Positions 8,317 to 16,831 of a stretch of DNA of 64,000 nt are shown one piece after another. The notes under the pieces were generated by a model, which saw nothing but the letters and a program-made list of their open reading frames with translations, was not told where the DNA came from and searched no databases. The position numbers were made by a program, and so were the translations under genes. Within the stretch, counting starts at the first letter, position 1, and each line of letters opens with the position of its first letter. The DNA is from Streptomyces sp. NBC_00690 (GTDB lineage: Bacteria > Actinomycetota > Actinomycetes > Streptomycetales > Streptomycetaceae). Location of the stretch: assembly GCF_036226685.1 (NCBI RefSeq), contig NZ_CP109010.1:271987-335986 (forward strand), in the 5' to 3' direction.

Positions 8317-8733
8317 ATGCCTGAGGTCATGTCCCCGATCGTCGCCGAACGGATCTGGGCACTCCCGGTCTCCGGCGCTGCGACGAAGTTCCTTCAGTAC
8401 CTCGTCTTCCGCTCTGACTTCGGCGGACAACTGCCCGTGCGTCAGAAGGACATGGCACGCGAGTACAACATCACACCGCAAGCCGTCAGTAACCTGATAG
8501 CTCCCCTCTGCGACCTCAACCTCGTGCTCCGACACCAGAGTGAAGCCCGGAAGGGTAACTCCTACCGCCTCCACCCTCTGGCTGCGAAGTACCCAAGCCA
8601 GGAGGCGATGGAAGCCGCGTTCAGGCACACGCTGCACAGCATCAAGGCAGGCGAGCTGCCCAACCTCAAGCTCCCGGCCTACGCGGCCGCCCCACCCACG
8701 GGCGGACAGTCGCCCAAGCTCCAGGTCGCGTAA
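8317..8733 (+). CDS. Small winged-helix (MarR-like) DNA-binding protein
   Basis: A 138-aa protein. ATG 8317 follows GAGAAAGG. Residues 10-95 form a winged helix: SGAATKFLQYLVFRSDFGG, LPVRQKDMAREYNITPQAVS (HTH), LIAPLCDLNLVLRHQSEARK and GNSYRLHPLAAKY (wing). It lies 51 nt after the 7579 gene on the same strand and is followed by a strong terminator, so the two form one transcription unit. Similar tandem winged-helix genes lie at 61732-62864. Likely acts with the first protein in replication control or partition (inference). Confidence 0.65.
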   Translation: MPEVMSPIVAERIWALPVSGAATKFLQYLVFRSDFGGQLPVRQKDMAREYNITPQAVSNLIAPLCDLNLVLRHQSEARKGNSYRLHPLAAKYPSQEAMEAAFRHTLHSIKAGELPNLKLPAYAAAPPTGGQSPKLQVA

Positions 8734-8743
8734 CGCAGCAAAG

Positions 8744-8775
8744 CGTAGGGCCCCGCCAGAAGACGGGGCCCTACG
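8744..8775 (+). terminator. Strong hairpin terminator
   Basis: CGTAGGGCCCCG-8 nt-CGGGGCCCTACG, a perfect 12-bp stem 10 nt after the stop of the 8317 gene. Confidence 0.8.
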
Positions 8776-9017
8776 TGCCTGAGCAAAAAGGTTGCTCGCG
8801 AAGTATACCCGCGGTCGAGAACAGCCAGCGACAGCCGACCAGAACGGCCGCAGGGCGGAACAGGGCCTTGGCCCCCCTCGACCCAGCGCGAGTGCAGGCG
8901 AAGCCGCAGGAGTCGGGTTCCGATGGCTCCTACCGCCTGGTGATCCTGCTGGGCATTCCGGAGATCGACAGCACCGCAGACCTCGACGCCAAAGGATCTG
9001 CGATGGGGTAGAGCCCT

Positions 9018-10094
9018 CTACTCCTCCAGCCGAACGTCGAGCCGGCCCCTACAGGTTTCGAAGTCCGTGATCACACGTTGACGCCTGACCAGGAGCTCTG
9101 CGACGATCTTGGTGCTGTAGGGAGCGGTACCGCCGACACGGTAGACGACCCTCGTCCCGCTCATAGAGGGCCTCACGAGCTTCGCGATCGACTGGTAGAA
9201 GTAGCTGCCCGCCCGTTGAAGCAGCTTCTCCTGCTCCTCACTCTGTCCGCGGCTGCGGTGCAGCGCTGAGATCGTCAAACACAGGACGCTGGCACGGAAG
9301 TCCGCCACCACCGCAGCAAACGGGCGTTCCCCACTGAGGCGACGGAATAGTCCAGGGCGCGTCTGTCTGACCAGCTCCTGGACGAGAAGATCAGTCGTGA
9401 GAATACCGATGAGCTCGTCCAGGTCGGCTTCGTCAGAACGTGCCACGGCGCTGTCCTCGCGCAAGGCGACCAGCCGTACCAACGCCTCACTGTCAGGTGG
9501 CAGCACCACCACCTCTGCACTCGTCGCGACCTTCTCGATATACCTCAGGTCTACCCGCAACCGGCCCAGCCGATGGAGGGCTGCAGCATGCCTATCCTCT
9601 GGGACGATGCCGGCGGTACCACCCTCGACCCTGGCCAAAGCTCCCTCCACATCGCTCGCGATCTGTTCCAGATCGGCGGTATGGGTACGGGCCAGGGCTA
9701 CCTGAGTCTGCAGTTCCGCTACCTCGCTACGGAGACTGCTGGCCGTGGCCCGCAGTTGCTCGATCTCCTGGTCTCGAAGTGCCAGAGCGCCGGTGTGCGC
9801 GACACCGTCCTGGTCCCGCTGCGCTTGCTCCAGACCCAGCCTTGCGGTGAGCTCCTGCACCTGCTGCTCACGCTTCAACAGTGCCCTGCTGAGGATGTCT
9901 TCGCGTAGCTGAGCGGCGTCCCGTGCAGCGACCGCCTCGGCGAGTTGGTCGTTCAGCATGTGCAGTTGGTGGACGCGAGGCTTGGCGACGGAGACCGCGG
10001 CATCGTAGAGCTCGCGGATCCGGGCCAGTGCCTCGGGCTGCACGGGACCGAGACGGGCAGTACTGGCTCCCAGTGTCGTGTTGCTTCCCGACAC
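9018..10094 (-). CDS. Coiled-coil protein of unknown function
   Basis: A 358-aa protein. Residues ~20-155 are a long heptad coiled coil (e.g. LNDQLAEAVAARDAAQLRED, LRDQEIEQLRATASSLRSEV, ELQTQVALARTHTADLEQIA). The second half is a globular part with LVRLVALREDSAVARSDEAD, ILTTDLLVQELVRQTRPGLF and AAVVADFRASVLCLTISALH, without recognised catalytic residues. No signal or membrane helix. The GTG start at 10094 has only a weak ribosome site. Divergent from the small membrane protein at 10240, with a 33-bp perfect inverted repeat between them. It could act as a scaffold or partner of that membrane protein. Confidence 0.7.
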   Translation of the reverse strand: MSGSNTTLGASTARLGPVQPEALARIRELYDAAVSVAKPRVHQLHMLNDQLAEAVAARDAAQLREDILSRALLKREQQVQELTARLGLEQAQRDQDGVAHTGALALRDQEIEQLRATASSLRSEVAELQTQVALARTHTADLEQIASDVEGALARVEGGTAGIVPEDRHAAALHRLGRLRVDLRYIEKVATSAEVVVLPPDSEALVRLVALREDSAVARSDEADLDELIGILTTDLLVQELVRQTRPGLFRRLSGERPFAAVVADFRASVLCLTISALHRSRGQSEEQEKLLQRAGSYFYQSIAKLVRPSMSGTRVVYRVGGTAPYSTKIVAELLVRRQRVITDFETCRGRLDVRLEE

Positions 10095-10111
10095 CTCTGC
10101 CAGGCGGCGTT

Positions 10112-10144
10112 GCCTGTGTTGGCAGCACCGCTGCCAACACAGGC
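10112..10144. promoter_or_regulatory. 15-bp perfect inverted repeat in divergent promoter
   Basis: GCCTGTGTTGGCAGC-ACC-GCTGCCAACACAGGC lies 18 bp upstream of the coiled-coil gene and 96 bp upstream of the small membrane gene. Likely operator for both; a transcript hairpin is possible. Confidence 0.55.
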
Positions 10145-10239
10145 GTCAACACTGCTGCCCGGACGGCAGCGCCGGTGCTTCGGGTCCCCTTGAACGACAG
10201 GCCGGCAACCCGAGCTGGCTTCGAGTTCAGGAGTACCCT

Positions 10240-10503
10240 GTGTCCCCTCCCGCGCCCTACCGTCGCGACCCCAACGACCTGATCGCCTTCGTCGCCGTAC
10301 TCATCCTCGGCGTCACCCTGCTTGCCATGGGAGTGCCCGCCGCGTCCCTGGTAGTGGTCACTGTCGGCCTCGCCCAGCTCTACGCCATATGGCAGGGAGC
10401 CCGTCCCTCCCCTCAGCCGATCCCCAGCCGGGACCCCGATACTTCCCTCTCCACCGCTCCTGAAGCGGAACCGCCTGCCGAACTCCCCACCGACTTCGCC
10501 TGA
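10240..10503 (+). CDS. Small two-helix membrane protein (copy B)
   Basis: An 87-aa protein. GTG 10240 follows AGGAG at 5 nt. Helix 1 (DLIAFVAVLILGVTLLA), turn MGVPAAS, helix 2 (LVVVTVGLAQLYAIWQGA) and then a Pro/Glu-rich acidic tail. The helix-GVP-helix arrangement matches the proteins at 5450 and 12626. It is divergent from the coiled-coil gene and followed by a strong terminator, so it is a single-gene transcript. Function unknown. Confidence 0.75.
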   Translation: MSPPAPYRRDPNDLIAFVAVLILGVTLLAMGVPAASLVVVTVGLAQLYAIWQGARPSPQPIPSRDPDTSLSTAPEAEPPAELPTDFA

Positions 10504-10507
10504 AACA

Positions 10508-10537
10508 CTCCGGGTACGGCCCCGTCCGTACCCGGAG
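10508..10537 (+). terminator. Strong hairpin terminator
   Basis: CTCCGGGTACGG-6 nt-CCGTACCCGGAG, a perfect 12-bp stem 4 nt after the stop of the 10240 gene. Confidence 0.8.
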
Positions 10538-10838
10538 CACCTTCCACACATGAGAACGACGTCGCCCAACCGATGGCGCGGTACTCACCGGTGCCAACTG
10601 AGCCCAACTCCGTCACCCAGCCATCAACGGACAGCACAAGCAACGCCAGTGACCTCAACCCATTGGATCGGCCACAGAGGCTGCCAAGGCTCCCGCAAGT
10701 TCGTCTTCCCATCCGCGTCATATACGGGGACGGCCCCTTGTCCCGCGCGGCCACCCTTAAACAGCCGCCGATGCACGCCAAGACCCGCGCCAGCAGTCGA
10801 GGACGGAACCGCGAGCCTCGAGGGAGAAGCCCCATTCT

Positions 10839-12530
10839 TCAGCCTCCGGCCGACGTAGCCGTCGTCGCTGCGGCGATGGCCGGAGTCGCTGTAACCGTCG
10901 CGCATTCCGTGGGCTCCGGCGAACGGTTGCTCTTGTCGTCCATCGGAACCTTCAGATGCCTGTCGTACAGGTCCTGCCAGCCATCTGTCCTGATCTTCTC
11001 CACGACGTCGCACACCCTGCGCTGAAGCTCCGGGTCATCGAGGTGCATGCCGATGCCCCAGGACTCCGTACTGTCCTTCAGGCTGTCGCGAATCATCTTC
11101 AGCCTGTCGTCGGTGGAGAGGAAGCCAGCCAGGACCGCCCTGTCAGTACTGACGACCTCGGTCCTTCCGCCATCGTCTAGAAGATCATCCACACATTGCT
11201 GGTAGTCCGCCTTCTCGATGACGGTGAAATTCTTGTCCGGGTAGGAGCTCTCGAGCCGTTCTGCGGATGTCGAGCTGCTGGCAGTGCAGAAGACCGTGCC
11301 GGGTCGCAGGTCGGCAACGGAGTTGACTTCCGCGTAGGTCCGCCCGCCATTCTCGCGGAACGCGACCTTCCCAGGTTCGCCCGTGTGCATCAGTAGCGCC
11401 TGCTGGGTGACGAAGTACGGGCCAGCGAACCTGACCAACCTCTTGCGCTTGGTGGTGATGCTGTAGCTCCCCACGGTAAGGAGAACGTTTCCCAACTCCA
11501 CCTCAGATTCCCGAACCTCGGTCCCTAGGGGGACGAACTTGATGGTGCCGGTAAACCCCAGCCCGCGGACGATCTTAACCGCGTACTCGATATCGAATCC
11601 CGTCCACTCACCGTTCGCCTGCTGCTCGCTGAGTCCGGGCTGATCCTCTTTCACCCCGACCCTGAGAACCTGCTCCTTCATGGCCTTCTCGAGCCTCGCC
11701 GACACCTGTGGAACCTTCGCCTTGCTGTGATTCTCCGGGCTGCGACTCACCTCCGGTCGCGGCCCGCGTGTTTCGTTCCCGGACTGCCAGTCCCGAATGA
11801 CTAACGCTCCGCCTACCAGCAGGCTCAAGCTCACGACCCCGACCCAAGCCGATCGCCGCCAGCGTCCAGGGCTCCGCGCTGGGCCGCTTCCGGCCCCAGG
11901 GGCCGCCAGCGGCCCAGCGGCTCGACTACCGATACCGTCCGACGCTAGGTGCCGGACAGCGCCATCCGCGGCGAGAGGGTTGTCCTTCCCGTCCGCAGTC
12001 GACGAACGGGCAGTCTCGTTCGCCGTAGCCGGTGCGGAGACCCGGCCCGTGGCGTCACCAGCGGGAACGTTGGCCGTACCGTCCGCGCACGGCGAGGGGA
12101 CAGCACCGTCGGACACGCTCTCCGTCCGGCCCAAGGACTGCGGAGTCCTCCGCGAATGCTCCTGGACGGCGGCACGTTCGGCCGCGTCGAGGAGCCCGCG
12201 TCCGATGTCCCTCTGCATGCGCCGCTCCTGCGGCACTACGACCAGTTTGTCCACAAGCGTGTCGAGAAGCCACAACGGGATCAGCCTGCGACCTCGACAG
12301 AACTCGCTCCACTGGTTACGTCCATAAGGGAAACGGCTCTCCAACTCACGCAGAGTCAGCCCATCAGTGAGCCTCCTCAGCCACTCGGCCAGCTCCGCCG
12401 CCTCCGGCGTGCTCGCATCGATGGGGCCGGGCCTCGCCCCCTGCCGCTGCGAAGGCCGTTCCTCATCCAATCCCACCAGATCCCCCCGGTAAGCTCTGCT
12501 GCTCTTTGTCCGTTGTCCCCCATTCGGCAC
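10839..12530 (-). CDS. Membrane-spanning HTH protein with extracellular solute-binding domain
   Basis: A 563-aa protein. Residues ~45-100 form an HTH (EWLRRLTDGLTLRELESRFP, then GRNQWSEFCRGRRLIPLW) of the same type as in the 27926 STAND protein. A ~100-residue low-complexity linker is followed by one membrane helix near residue 240 (AWVGVVSLSLLVGGALVI). Outside follows an SBP_bac_3-type amino-acid-binding domain (LRVGVKEDQPGLSEQ, GEWTGFDIEYAVKIVRGLGF, LLTVGSYSITTKRKRLVRFA, YFVTQQALLMH, WGIGMHLDDPELQRRVCDVV). This predicts a one-component receptor: ligand outside, DNA binding inside. No kinase or ABC transporter genes are near. Divergent from the small membrane protein at 12626. Confidence 0.8.
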   Translation of the reverse strand: MPNGGQRTKSSRAYRGDLVGLDEERPSQRQGARPGPIDASTPEAAELAEWLRRLTDGLTLRELESRFPYGRNQWSEFCRGRRLIPLWLLDTLVDKLVVVPQERRMQRDIGRGLLDAAERAAVQEHSRRTPQSLGRTESVSDGAVPSPCADGTANVPAGDATGRVSAPATANETARSSTADGKDNPLAADGAVRHLASDGIGSRAAGPLAAPGAGSGPARSPGRWRRSAWVGVVSLSLLVGGALVIRDWQSGNETRGPRPEVSRSPENHSKAKVPQVSARLEKAMKEQVLRVGVKEDQPGLSEQQANGEWTGFDIEYAVKIVRGLGFTGTIKFVPLGTEVRESEVELGNVLLTVGSYSITTKRKRLVRFAGPYFVTQQALLMHTGEPGKVAFRENGGRTYAEVNSVADLRPGTVFCTASSSTSAERLESSYPDKNFTVIEKADYQQCVDDLLDDGGRTEVVSTDRAVLAGFLSTDDRLKMIRDSLKDSTESWGIGMHLDDPELQRRVCDVVEKIRTDGWQDLYDRHLKVPMDDKSNRSPEPTECATVTATPAIAAATTATSAGG

Positions 12531-12625
12531 TTCCTGACCTGCGGTGACAGCAACGGACTGAACGGACTTACTAGCGTCAACTCAACCTGATTTTCCACCC
12601 GTTCACACCGCGGAAGGAAAATCCG

Positions 12626-12856
12626 ATGCGTACCCGACTTCGCAGCCTCAGGCGGCTCAGCCCTAGCCCCCGCAAACTGGCATTCGCGGGAGTTCTCACC
12701 ACCGGAGCCGTTCTCCTTCTCCTAGACGTTCCCTCCGACTGGTTCACCGTCATCGGGCTCGCCCTCGCCTACGTCACCCCCCAGCCCTCCGCCCAAGGCC
12801 GCACCCGTAGCACCGGCCGAAAGCGCAGCAGGAACCAACGCCGGAACACTCACTAA
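12626..12856 (+). CDS. Small two-helix membrane protein (copy C)
   Basis: A 76-aa protein. ATG 12626 follows GGAAGG. Basic N-terminus (RTRLRSLRRLSPSPRK), helix 1 (LAFAGVLTTGAVLLLL), turn DVPSDW, helix 2 (FTVIGLALAYV) and a basic tail. It shares the helix-xVP-helix plan of the 5450 and 10240 proteins and, like copy B, is divergent from a long minus-strand gene, here the HTH receptor. Function unknown. Confidence 0.75.
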   Translation: MRTRLRSLRRLSPSPRKLAFAGVLTTGAVLLLLDVPSDWFTVIGLALAYVTPQPSAQGRTRSTGRKRSRNQRRNTH

Positions 12857-12967
12857 GCCGTCATCACACCATCCCAGACATCGAGACATGTCTGCCGATT
12901 CGCCGAAGGCACCGATGGGAAAGCAGCAGGGACCGCCAGACGGTCTGGCAGTTGAGACGGAGGCGCC

Positions 12968-13138
12968 ATGGGCGCGAGCGTGTACGGAGATTACGCGGAG
13001 AGCAGGGCGGACCGGGCAGCAGAACGAACCGGCCAACAAGACCAAACAGACGCCATCGGCGAAGGGCTCTCCGCTATCGCCTACGCCCTACTGGACGTAG
13101 CCGCAGCCATCCGGGAGAACACCGAGGCGCGCCAGTAG
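12968..13138 (+). CDS. Small 56-aa helical protein
   Basis: Too short for usual cut-offs but well supported by its signals: GGAGG 5 nt before ATG 12968, a stop at 13136 and a hairpin terminator at 13206. The product starts MGASVYGDYAESRADRAAER, has a Gln/Asp-rich centre and ends in an amphipathic helix (IGEGLSAIAYALLDVAAAIR). No family recognised. Confidence 0.55.
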   Translation: MGASVYGDYAESRADRAAERTGQQDQTDAIGEGLSAIAYALLDVAAAIRENTEARQ

Positions 13139-13205
13139 CGCAATAGTGACCACGCCACCGCGACCAGCCGCCGCGGCCGCACACGGTTAAGGGTGGCCCA
13201 CGGGC

Positions 13206-13239
13206 AGGTGCAGGGCGCAAACGTCTGCGCCCTCCACCT
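13206..13239 (+). terminator. Hairpin terminator
   Basis: AGGTGCAGGGCGCA-6 nt-TGCGCCCTCCACCT, a 14-bp stem with one mismatch, downstream of the 12968 gene. Confidence 0.6.
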
Positions 13240-13469
13240 TCTCGCACACACGGCCGTGGAGGCCATCCCGTCACAGCACTCTCGTATCGGCCCAGCAGCC
13301 AACCCATCCGCCTTGCCGTGCGGCAACGGACCCCGCCGGACCGCTACCACCGCGGCACTCAAAGCCCGTCGTCCCGCCCAGACAGGGGTCGTTCCTTGAA
13401 CTGCCTCTCCGACGCAATGGGGCAGGGGCGCGTGGCCAGCTCATGATGCCGAACGCCTCTGTGGAAGGG

Positions 13470-14191
13470 CGCCTCTACCCACGGCGAGCAGAGCGGTGAG
13501 CAGGATGAGGGCCGAGGGCAACATCAGCACACAGCATGGAAAGCGCCATCCATCCGCCGCGTTCTCCGCGCCGCCAGCCGCACCCCTCACTCCGTGCGTG
13601 CACAGTGATCCGTGCCTGCCCCTCGACCCGCTCCCCACACAGGACGAACGCATCCCGCAGCACCTCTCGCATAGCCTCCTCCGTCGGCACCTCGTCCAGC
13701 GGCTCCCCTGCGTCCTGGATGACAACCCGGCCTCGGTGCTCCAGCATCCTGGCCCGGACGTCTGCAGGTTCCGCCTCTGTCCCGAAGAGGGTCCCGCACT
13801 CCTGCGGCGGCGGCTTCAGGGCAAGGCCGCGTAGCCCGGCGAACTCTCCCGGGCTCGCCAGCGTCCAACGCGCCGCCGCAGGGGAGTGAACTCAGCCCGT
13901 CCCCGGACCTGGACATCTCAGCGACCGCTGCCGCCACATCGCTCCTACGGCTCTCGGGGGACCTCGGGTGCGGCCGTAGGACACGAGGACCAAAAGCGCC
14001 GTCGAAGTGGTCGCCACGGAGAGCTCCCGGGACCAGCAGAGGTCGATCACCGCACCGAGTAGCAGGGCCAGACCGATGACATACGGCAGGAGGTAGCGAT
14101 CCACGAACGGCGGATACACCAGTGAGACAACGAGCAGTATCCCCATCGGCACTACGAGAAGCGGGAACGCATTGGGAGGATCGGCGGGCAC
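13470..14191 (-). pseudogene. Remnant of a GT-C membrane glycosyltransferase
   Basis: Two separate stretches on the minus strand resemble the intact enzyme at 26189-27748. The first (14191 leftward) reads PLLVVPMGILLVVSLVYPPF, RYLLPYVIGLALLLGAVID, equal to its last membrane helices. The second (about 13790-13560, other frame) reads EAEPADVRARMLEHRGRVV and EEAMREVLRDAFVLCGERVE, ITVHARSEG, equal to its C-terminal soluble end. The front half and the middle are gone and the frame is broken, so it is a dead paralogue. Confidence 0.65.
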
Positions 14192-14270
14192 TTTCCGGGA
14201 GTGGCGCCGTGCTCCGGATTGCCTGTGGCGCCCAGGGGTGTGCTCCCGCAGTCTCTCGCGATCGACGGGC

Positions 14271-14840
14271 TCAGCTAGTTGCGCCTGGTTCGCCGGGCTT
14301 GGGCGCTGGCTGTTCGGGAGTGAATGTCTGGGCTTGGGAGTCGGGCGTTGGCAGGTCGGCCTGCAGGCTTATTCTGATGCGGTCGCTGGCGCGCAGGATG
14401 GTGGTGGGTGAGGGGGGTGCCTGCCAGACGGCCAGATGGTAGTCCTCGACCGGGTCGCGCTGGATGCCGTCGGGGTTGATGGTGCGTCCGCGGGCGTGGA
14501 CACGGAGCCGGTACCATCCCGGGCCGGCCGTGCTGAGGATGGGAAGGCTCTCGACGGCTCCTTCCTCGAAGGCGTCAACGCGCAAGCGTCCCTGGCTGGA
14601 GTGGACGCTGACTTCGACGATTTCTTCCCACGCGTCGGCGGTGCTGGACGGTTCCGCGGCAAGGAGGGCGACGCGGACGCGGCCGGTTCCCGTGTGGATG
14701 CCCGTACTGATTACCGCACCGTTGGACATGGGGGCCACCAGGCCCGTGCTCCAGTCGGCGGTCTCGATGGGGATCTCGCCGTTGTCGAGAATGCCGAAGG
14801 ATAGGTCGTCAACGCGGACGGTGGCCCAGTCACTCAACAT
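14271..14840 (-). CDS. Conserved-type hypothetical protein (beta-rich)
   Basis: A 189-aa protein with no signal peptide. It reads as a beta-rich fold: WATVRVDDLSFGILDNGEIP, STGIHTGTGRVRVALLAAEP, VEVSVHSSQGRLRVDAFEEG, AGPGWYRLRVHARGRTINPD and EDYHLAVWQAPPSPTTILRA, followed by a Pro-rich tail. I recall the GWYRLRVHARGR block from Streptomyces hypotheticals but no function. It lies downstream of the NucA/NucB nuclease on the same strand and could be its immunity protein, but a terminator-like hairpin between them weakens that. Confidence 0.65.
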   Translation of the reverse strand: MLSDWATVRVDDLSFGILDNGEIPIETADWSTGLVAPMSNGAVISTGIHTGTGRVRVALLAAEPSSTADAWEEIVEVSVHSSQGRLRVDAFEEGAVESLPILSTAGPGWYRLRVHARGRTINPDGIQRDPVEDYHLAVWQAPPSPTTILRASDRIRISLQADLPTPDSQAQTFTPEQPAPKPGEPGATS

Positions 14841-14894
14841 GTGATCACCCGGTCCGGGGAGGAGGGCTGCGATGGCCGGCAGTACCGGACGGCA

Positions 14895-14928
14895 TCAGGG
14901 GCGGGCAACGAAATCTACCCGCCCCTGA
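14895..14928 (-). terminator. Hairpin terminator after the nuclease gene
   Basis: TCAGGGGCGGG-12 nt-CCCGCCCCTGA, a perfect 11-bp stem 53 nt downstream of the stop of the nuclease gene. Confidence 0.65.
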
Positions 14929-14980
14929 CGCCGCGCTGGTAGCCGTGATCAGGCCTTCGGTAGGTCTGCCTTCCGATGGG

Positions 14981-16252
14981 TCAAGGAGTGACGACGATGT
15001 GGAAGGGGTCGCCATCAAGGACACGGTTGGCGCGGTAGAACTGAGTGTTCAGCCCACCTTGAGCATTGTTGTCGCCCACGGCAATCATGCAGGCGCTCGC
15101 GCCCCTCGGCCCTGTCTCCCGGGGCAGGTTGAAGTCGCAGTTGTCGAAAGTGCGTCGGGTTCCGCCGGCTGAGAGCCCTTCCCGGGAGGTGGCCACCGGG
15201 TACTCGTCACAGGACTTGCCGGTGATACTGGCCGCGTCTCCGCACGCCAGCCTGCGATTGTCGTTCTGAATGACCGGATCGGTTGTCCGATGCAGCGGCC
15301 GGCTGGACCTGCCTCCCGGAAGTCCCGAAGCCTGCGCCCGGGATACGTGCGAGGCCAGGGCGGGATACTTCGCGGTGCTGTAGTTCAGATGAGATGCGTA
15401 CCAGGGGACGACGCAGCCGGCTTGGGGGCGGCCCGCCGTGTTGTTGTCACAACGGAACTCCCGGTCCGTGTGAGGAAGTGCGGAACCGGGACACCCGGGT
15501 GCGGTGAAGGTCAGAGCCCAGGTGGTTGCGCAGGTACCGACCGCTCCCGCAGCGGTGGCCGTCGACCGGTAGAACGACTCACCCAGGCGCCACGTGTTCA
15601 GAGGGAGGAACGGCTTGCCTGGGAACGAGACACTCGTCCTGGTGCACTTCCCTTGTCCGGTCGAGGTTCCCCGGACGGACCCCTTGATCGCGTCACCCCA
15701 GCCGGCATACATGCCGACCTCGATCTGCTGCCCCCAGGTGGGCACGGAAGTATCGGAGTAGCCGAAGCTGTAGAGGTTGCCTAGGGCCTCACCGGTCTGT
15801 CGACGCTGACCGCCGATGACTTGCCATGTCTTGTAGGAGAGCTGGTAAGCGACGCATGTCTGGGTACGGATACCGAGGACTCTTCCATTGCTGTCCGCGC
15901 ACCACTTCGGGGGTTTGATCCCGGCCTGCGGTGAGGGAGCATCGGTGAATCGCGACGACGATGCCGGAGTAGCAGGCTCAAGCTGCACACATGCCTCGTA
16001 CGCGCCTTCGATCGCACAGGACTGCGGAAGTTGCAGCGACAGCTGCGCTTGCTCCTGCGCGAGGGGCTCTTCTCCCTCACGTGCGCCACCTGCAGCCACC
16101 AGAGCTATAAGCGTCTCGATCTCCTGCTGTTCCGGGTCCTCAGTTGACGTTTGTTTTTGAACCGCCAGGAGGGGATCAGAGCTGGCGAGTGCCTGTGCCG
16201 GGAGCACGGCCAGAGCAACAGCCATCAGGACGGTTCTGGCTAAGTACTTCAC
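14981..16252 (-). CDS. Secreted protein with NucA/NucB deoxyribonuclease domain
   Basis: A 423-aa protein. A Sec signal peptide (KYLARTVLMAVALAVLPAQA, cleavage after ALA) is followed by an acidic helical stretch and a middle domain with Trp/Tyr-rich strands (TWQVIGGQRRQTGEALGNL). The last ~70 residues carry the DNase NucA/NucB signature: SCDEYPVATSREGLSAGG with the catalytic Asp-Glu, NCDFN, and GDNNAQGGLN before FYRANRVLDGDPFHIVV. This family degrades DNA outside the cell and also appears as the toxin tip of polymorphic toxins. No barnase-like immunity gene is evident; 14271 is the only candidate. Confidence 0.8.
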   Translation of the reverse strand: MKYLARTVLMAVALAVLPAQALASSDPLLAVQKQTSTEDPEQQEIETLIALVAAGGAREGEEPLAQEQAQLSLQLPQSCAIEGAYEACVQLEPATPASSSRFTDAPSPQAGIKPPKWCADSNGRVLGIRTQTCVAYQLSYKTWQVIGGQRRQTGEALGNLYSFGYSDTSVPTWGQQIEVGMYAGWGDAIKGSVRGTSTGQGKCTRTSVSFPGKPFLPLNTWRLGESFYRSTATAAGAVGTCATTWALTFTAPGCPGSALPHTDREFRCDNNTAGRPQAGCVVPWYASHLNYSTAKYPALASHVSRAQASGLPGGRSSRPLHRTTDPVIQNDNRRLACGDAASITGKSCDEYPVATSREGLSAGGTRRTFDNCDFNLPRETGPRGASACMIAVGDNNAQGGLNTQFYRANRVLDGDPFHIVVTP

Positions 16253-16831
16253 TTTTCTCCCTTCTGAGCCGGTTGATCCACCGGGTTCCGAGGGAGCCCC
16301 TCGCGTAGGCAGGGCGCGGTATCACCGCTTCAGGCCGGAGTGGCCGATACCGTCCGATATCGAACACGGATGTGGATGTAGAAGGCGAAGGGCACTTCCC
16401 CTGTGCCTCACAAGCAATCAACAGAATCGGAACCTCCAGAACTCAACTCCCCTCACTCCGTGATCGGCCCGATACCAGCCTTCCTTGCGCGGCTCAGACC
16501 CGGCGAGTCAGGTGGTACGTGTGGGGCGGCGAAAAATCGCTCGCAGCGATTCAGATCAGAGCTTTCAGTAACTGCCCGGACAGGCTGGGCTACTTCCTTG
16601 TGAGAAGGCATGTGACCAGCCCTGTCTTCACCGGCGCTGCCGTTGCGGGCTGGCAGTCCGCAACGGGTATCGCCCGGCCGCCGGGCCCAGGCGGGCAAGG
16701 CCGCGTGAACGTGGCTTTCGACACCACGCCGCCGCGGAGCGTGAAATGCCTGCTAAGTCTGCTGGCTCCTGCCTGCAGCGAAGGCGCACTAGGGTGGTGT
16801 TGATGGAGCCGAGCGGGTTGGTGAGGTAGTG
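16253..16831. other. Divergent intergenic region, no supported gene
   Basis: Contains the promoters of the nuclease (left) and the SUKH/deaminase operon (right). A 7-bp inverted repeat CGGTATC...GATACCG lies at about 16318-16353. No coding frame is convincing. Confidence 0.4.
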
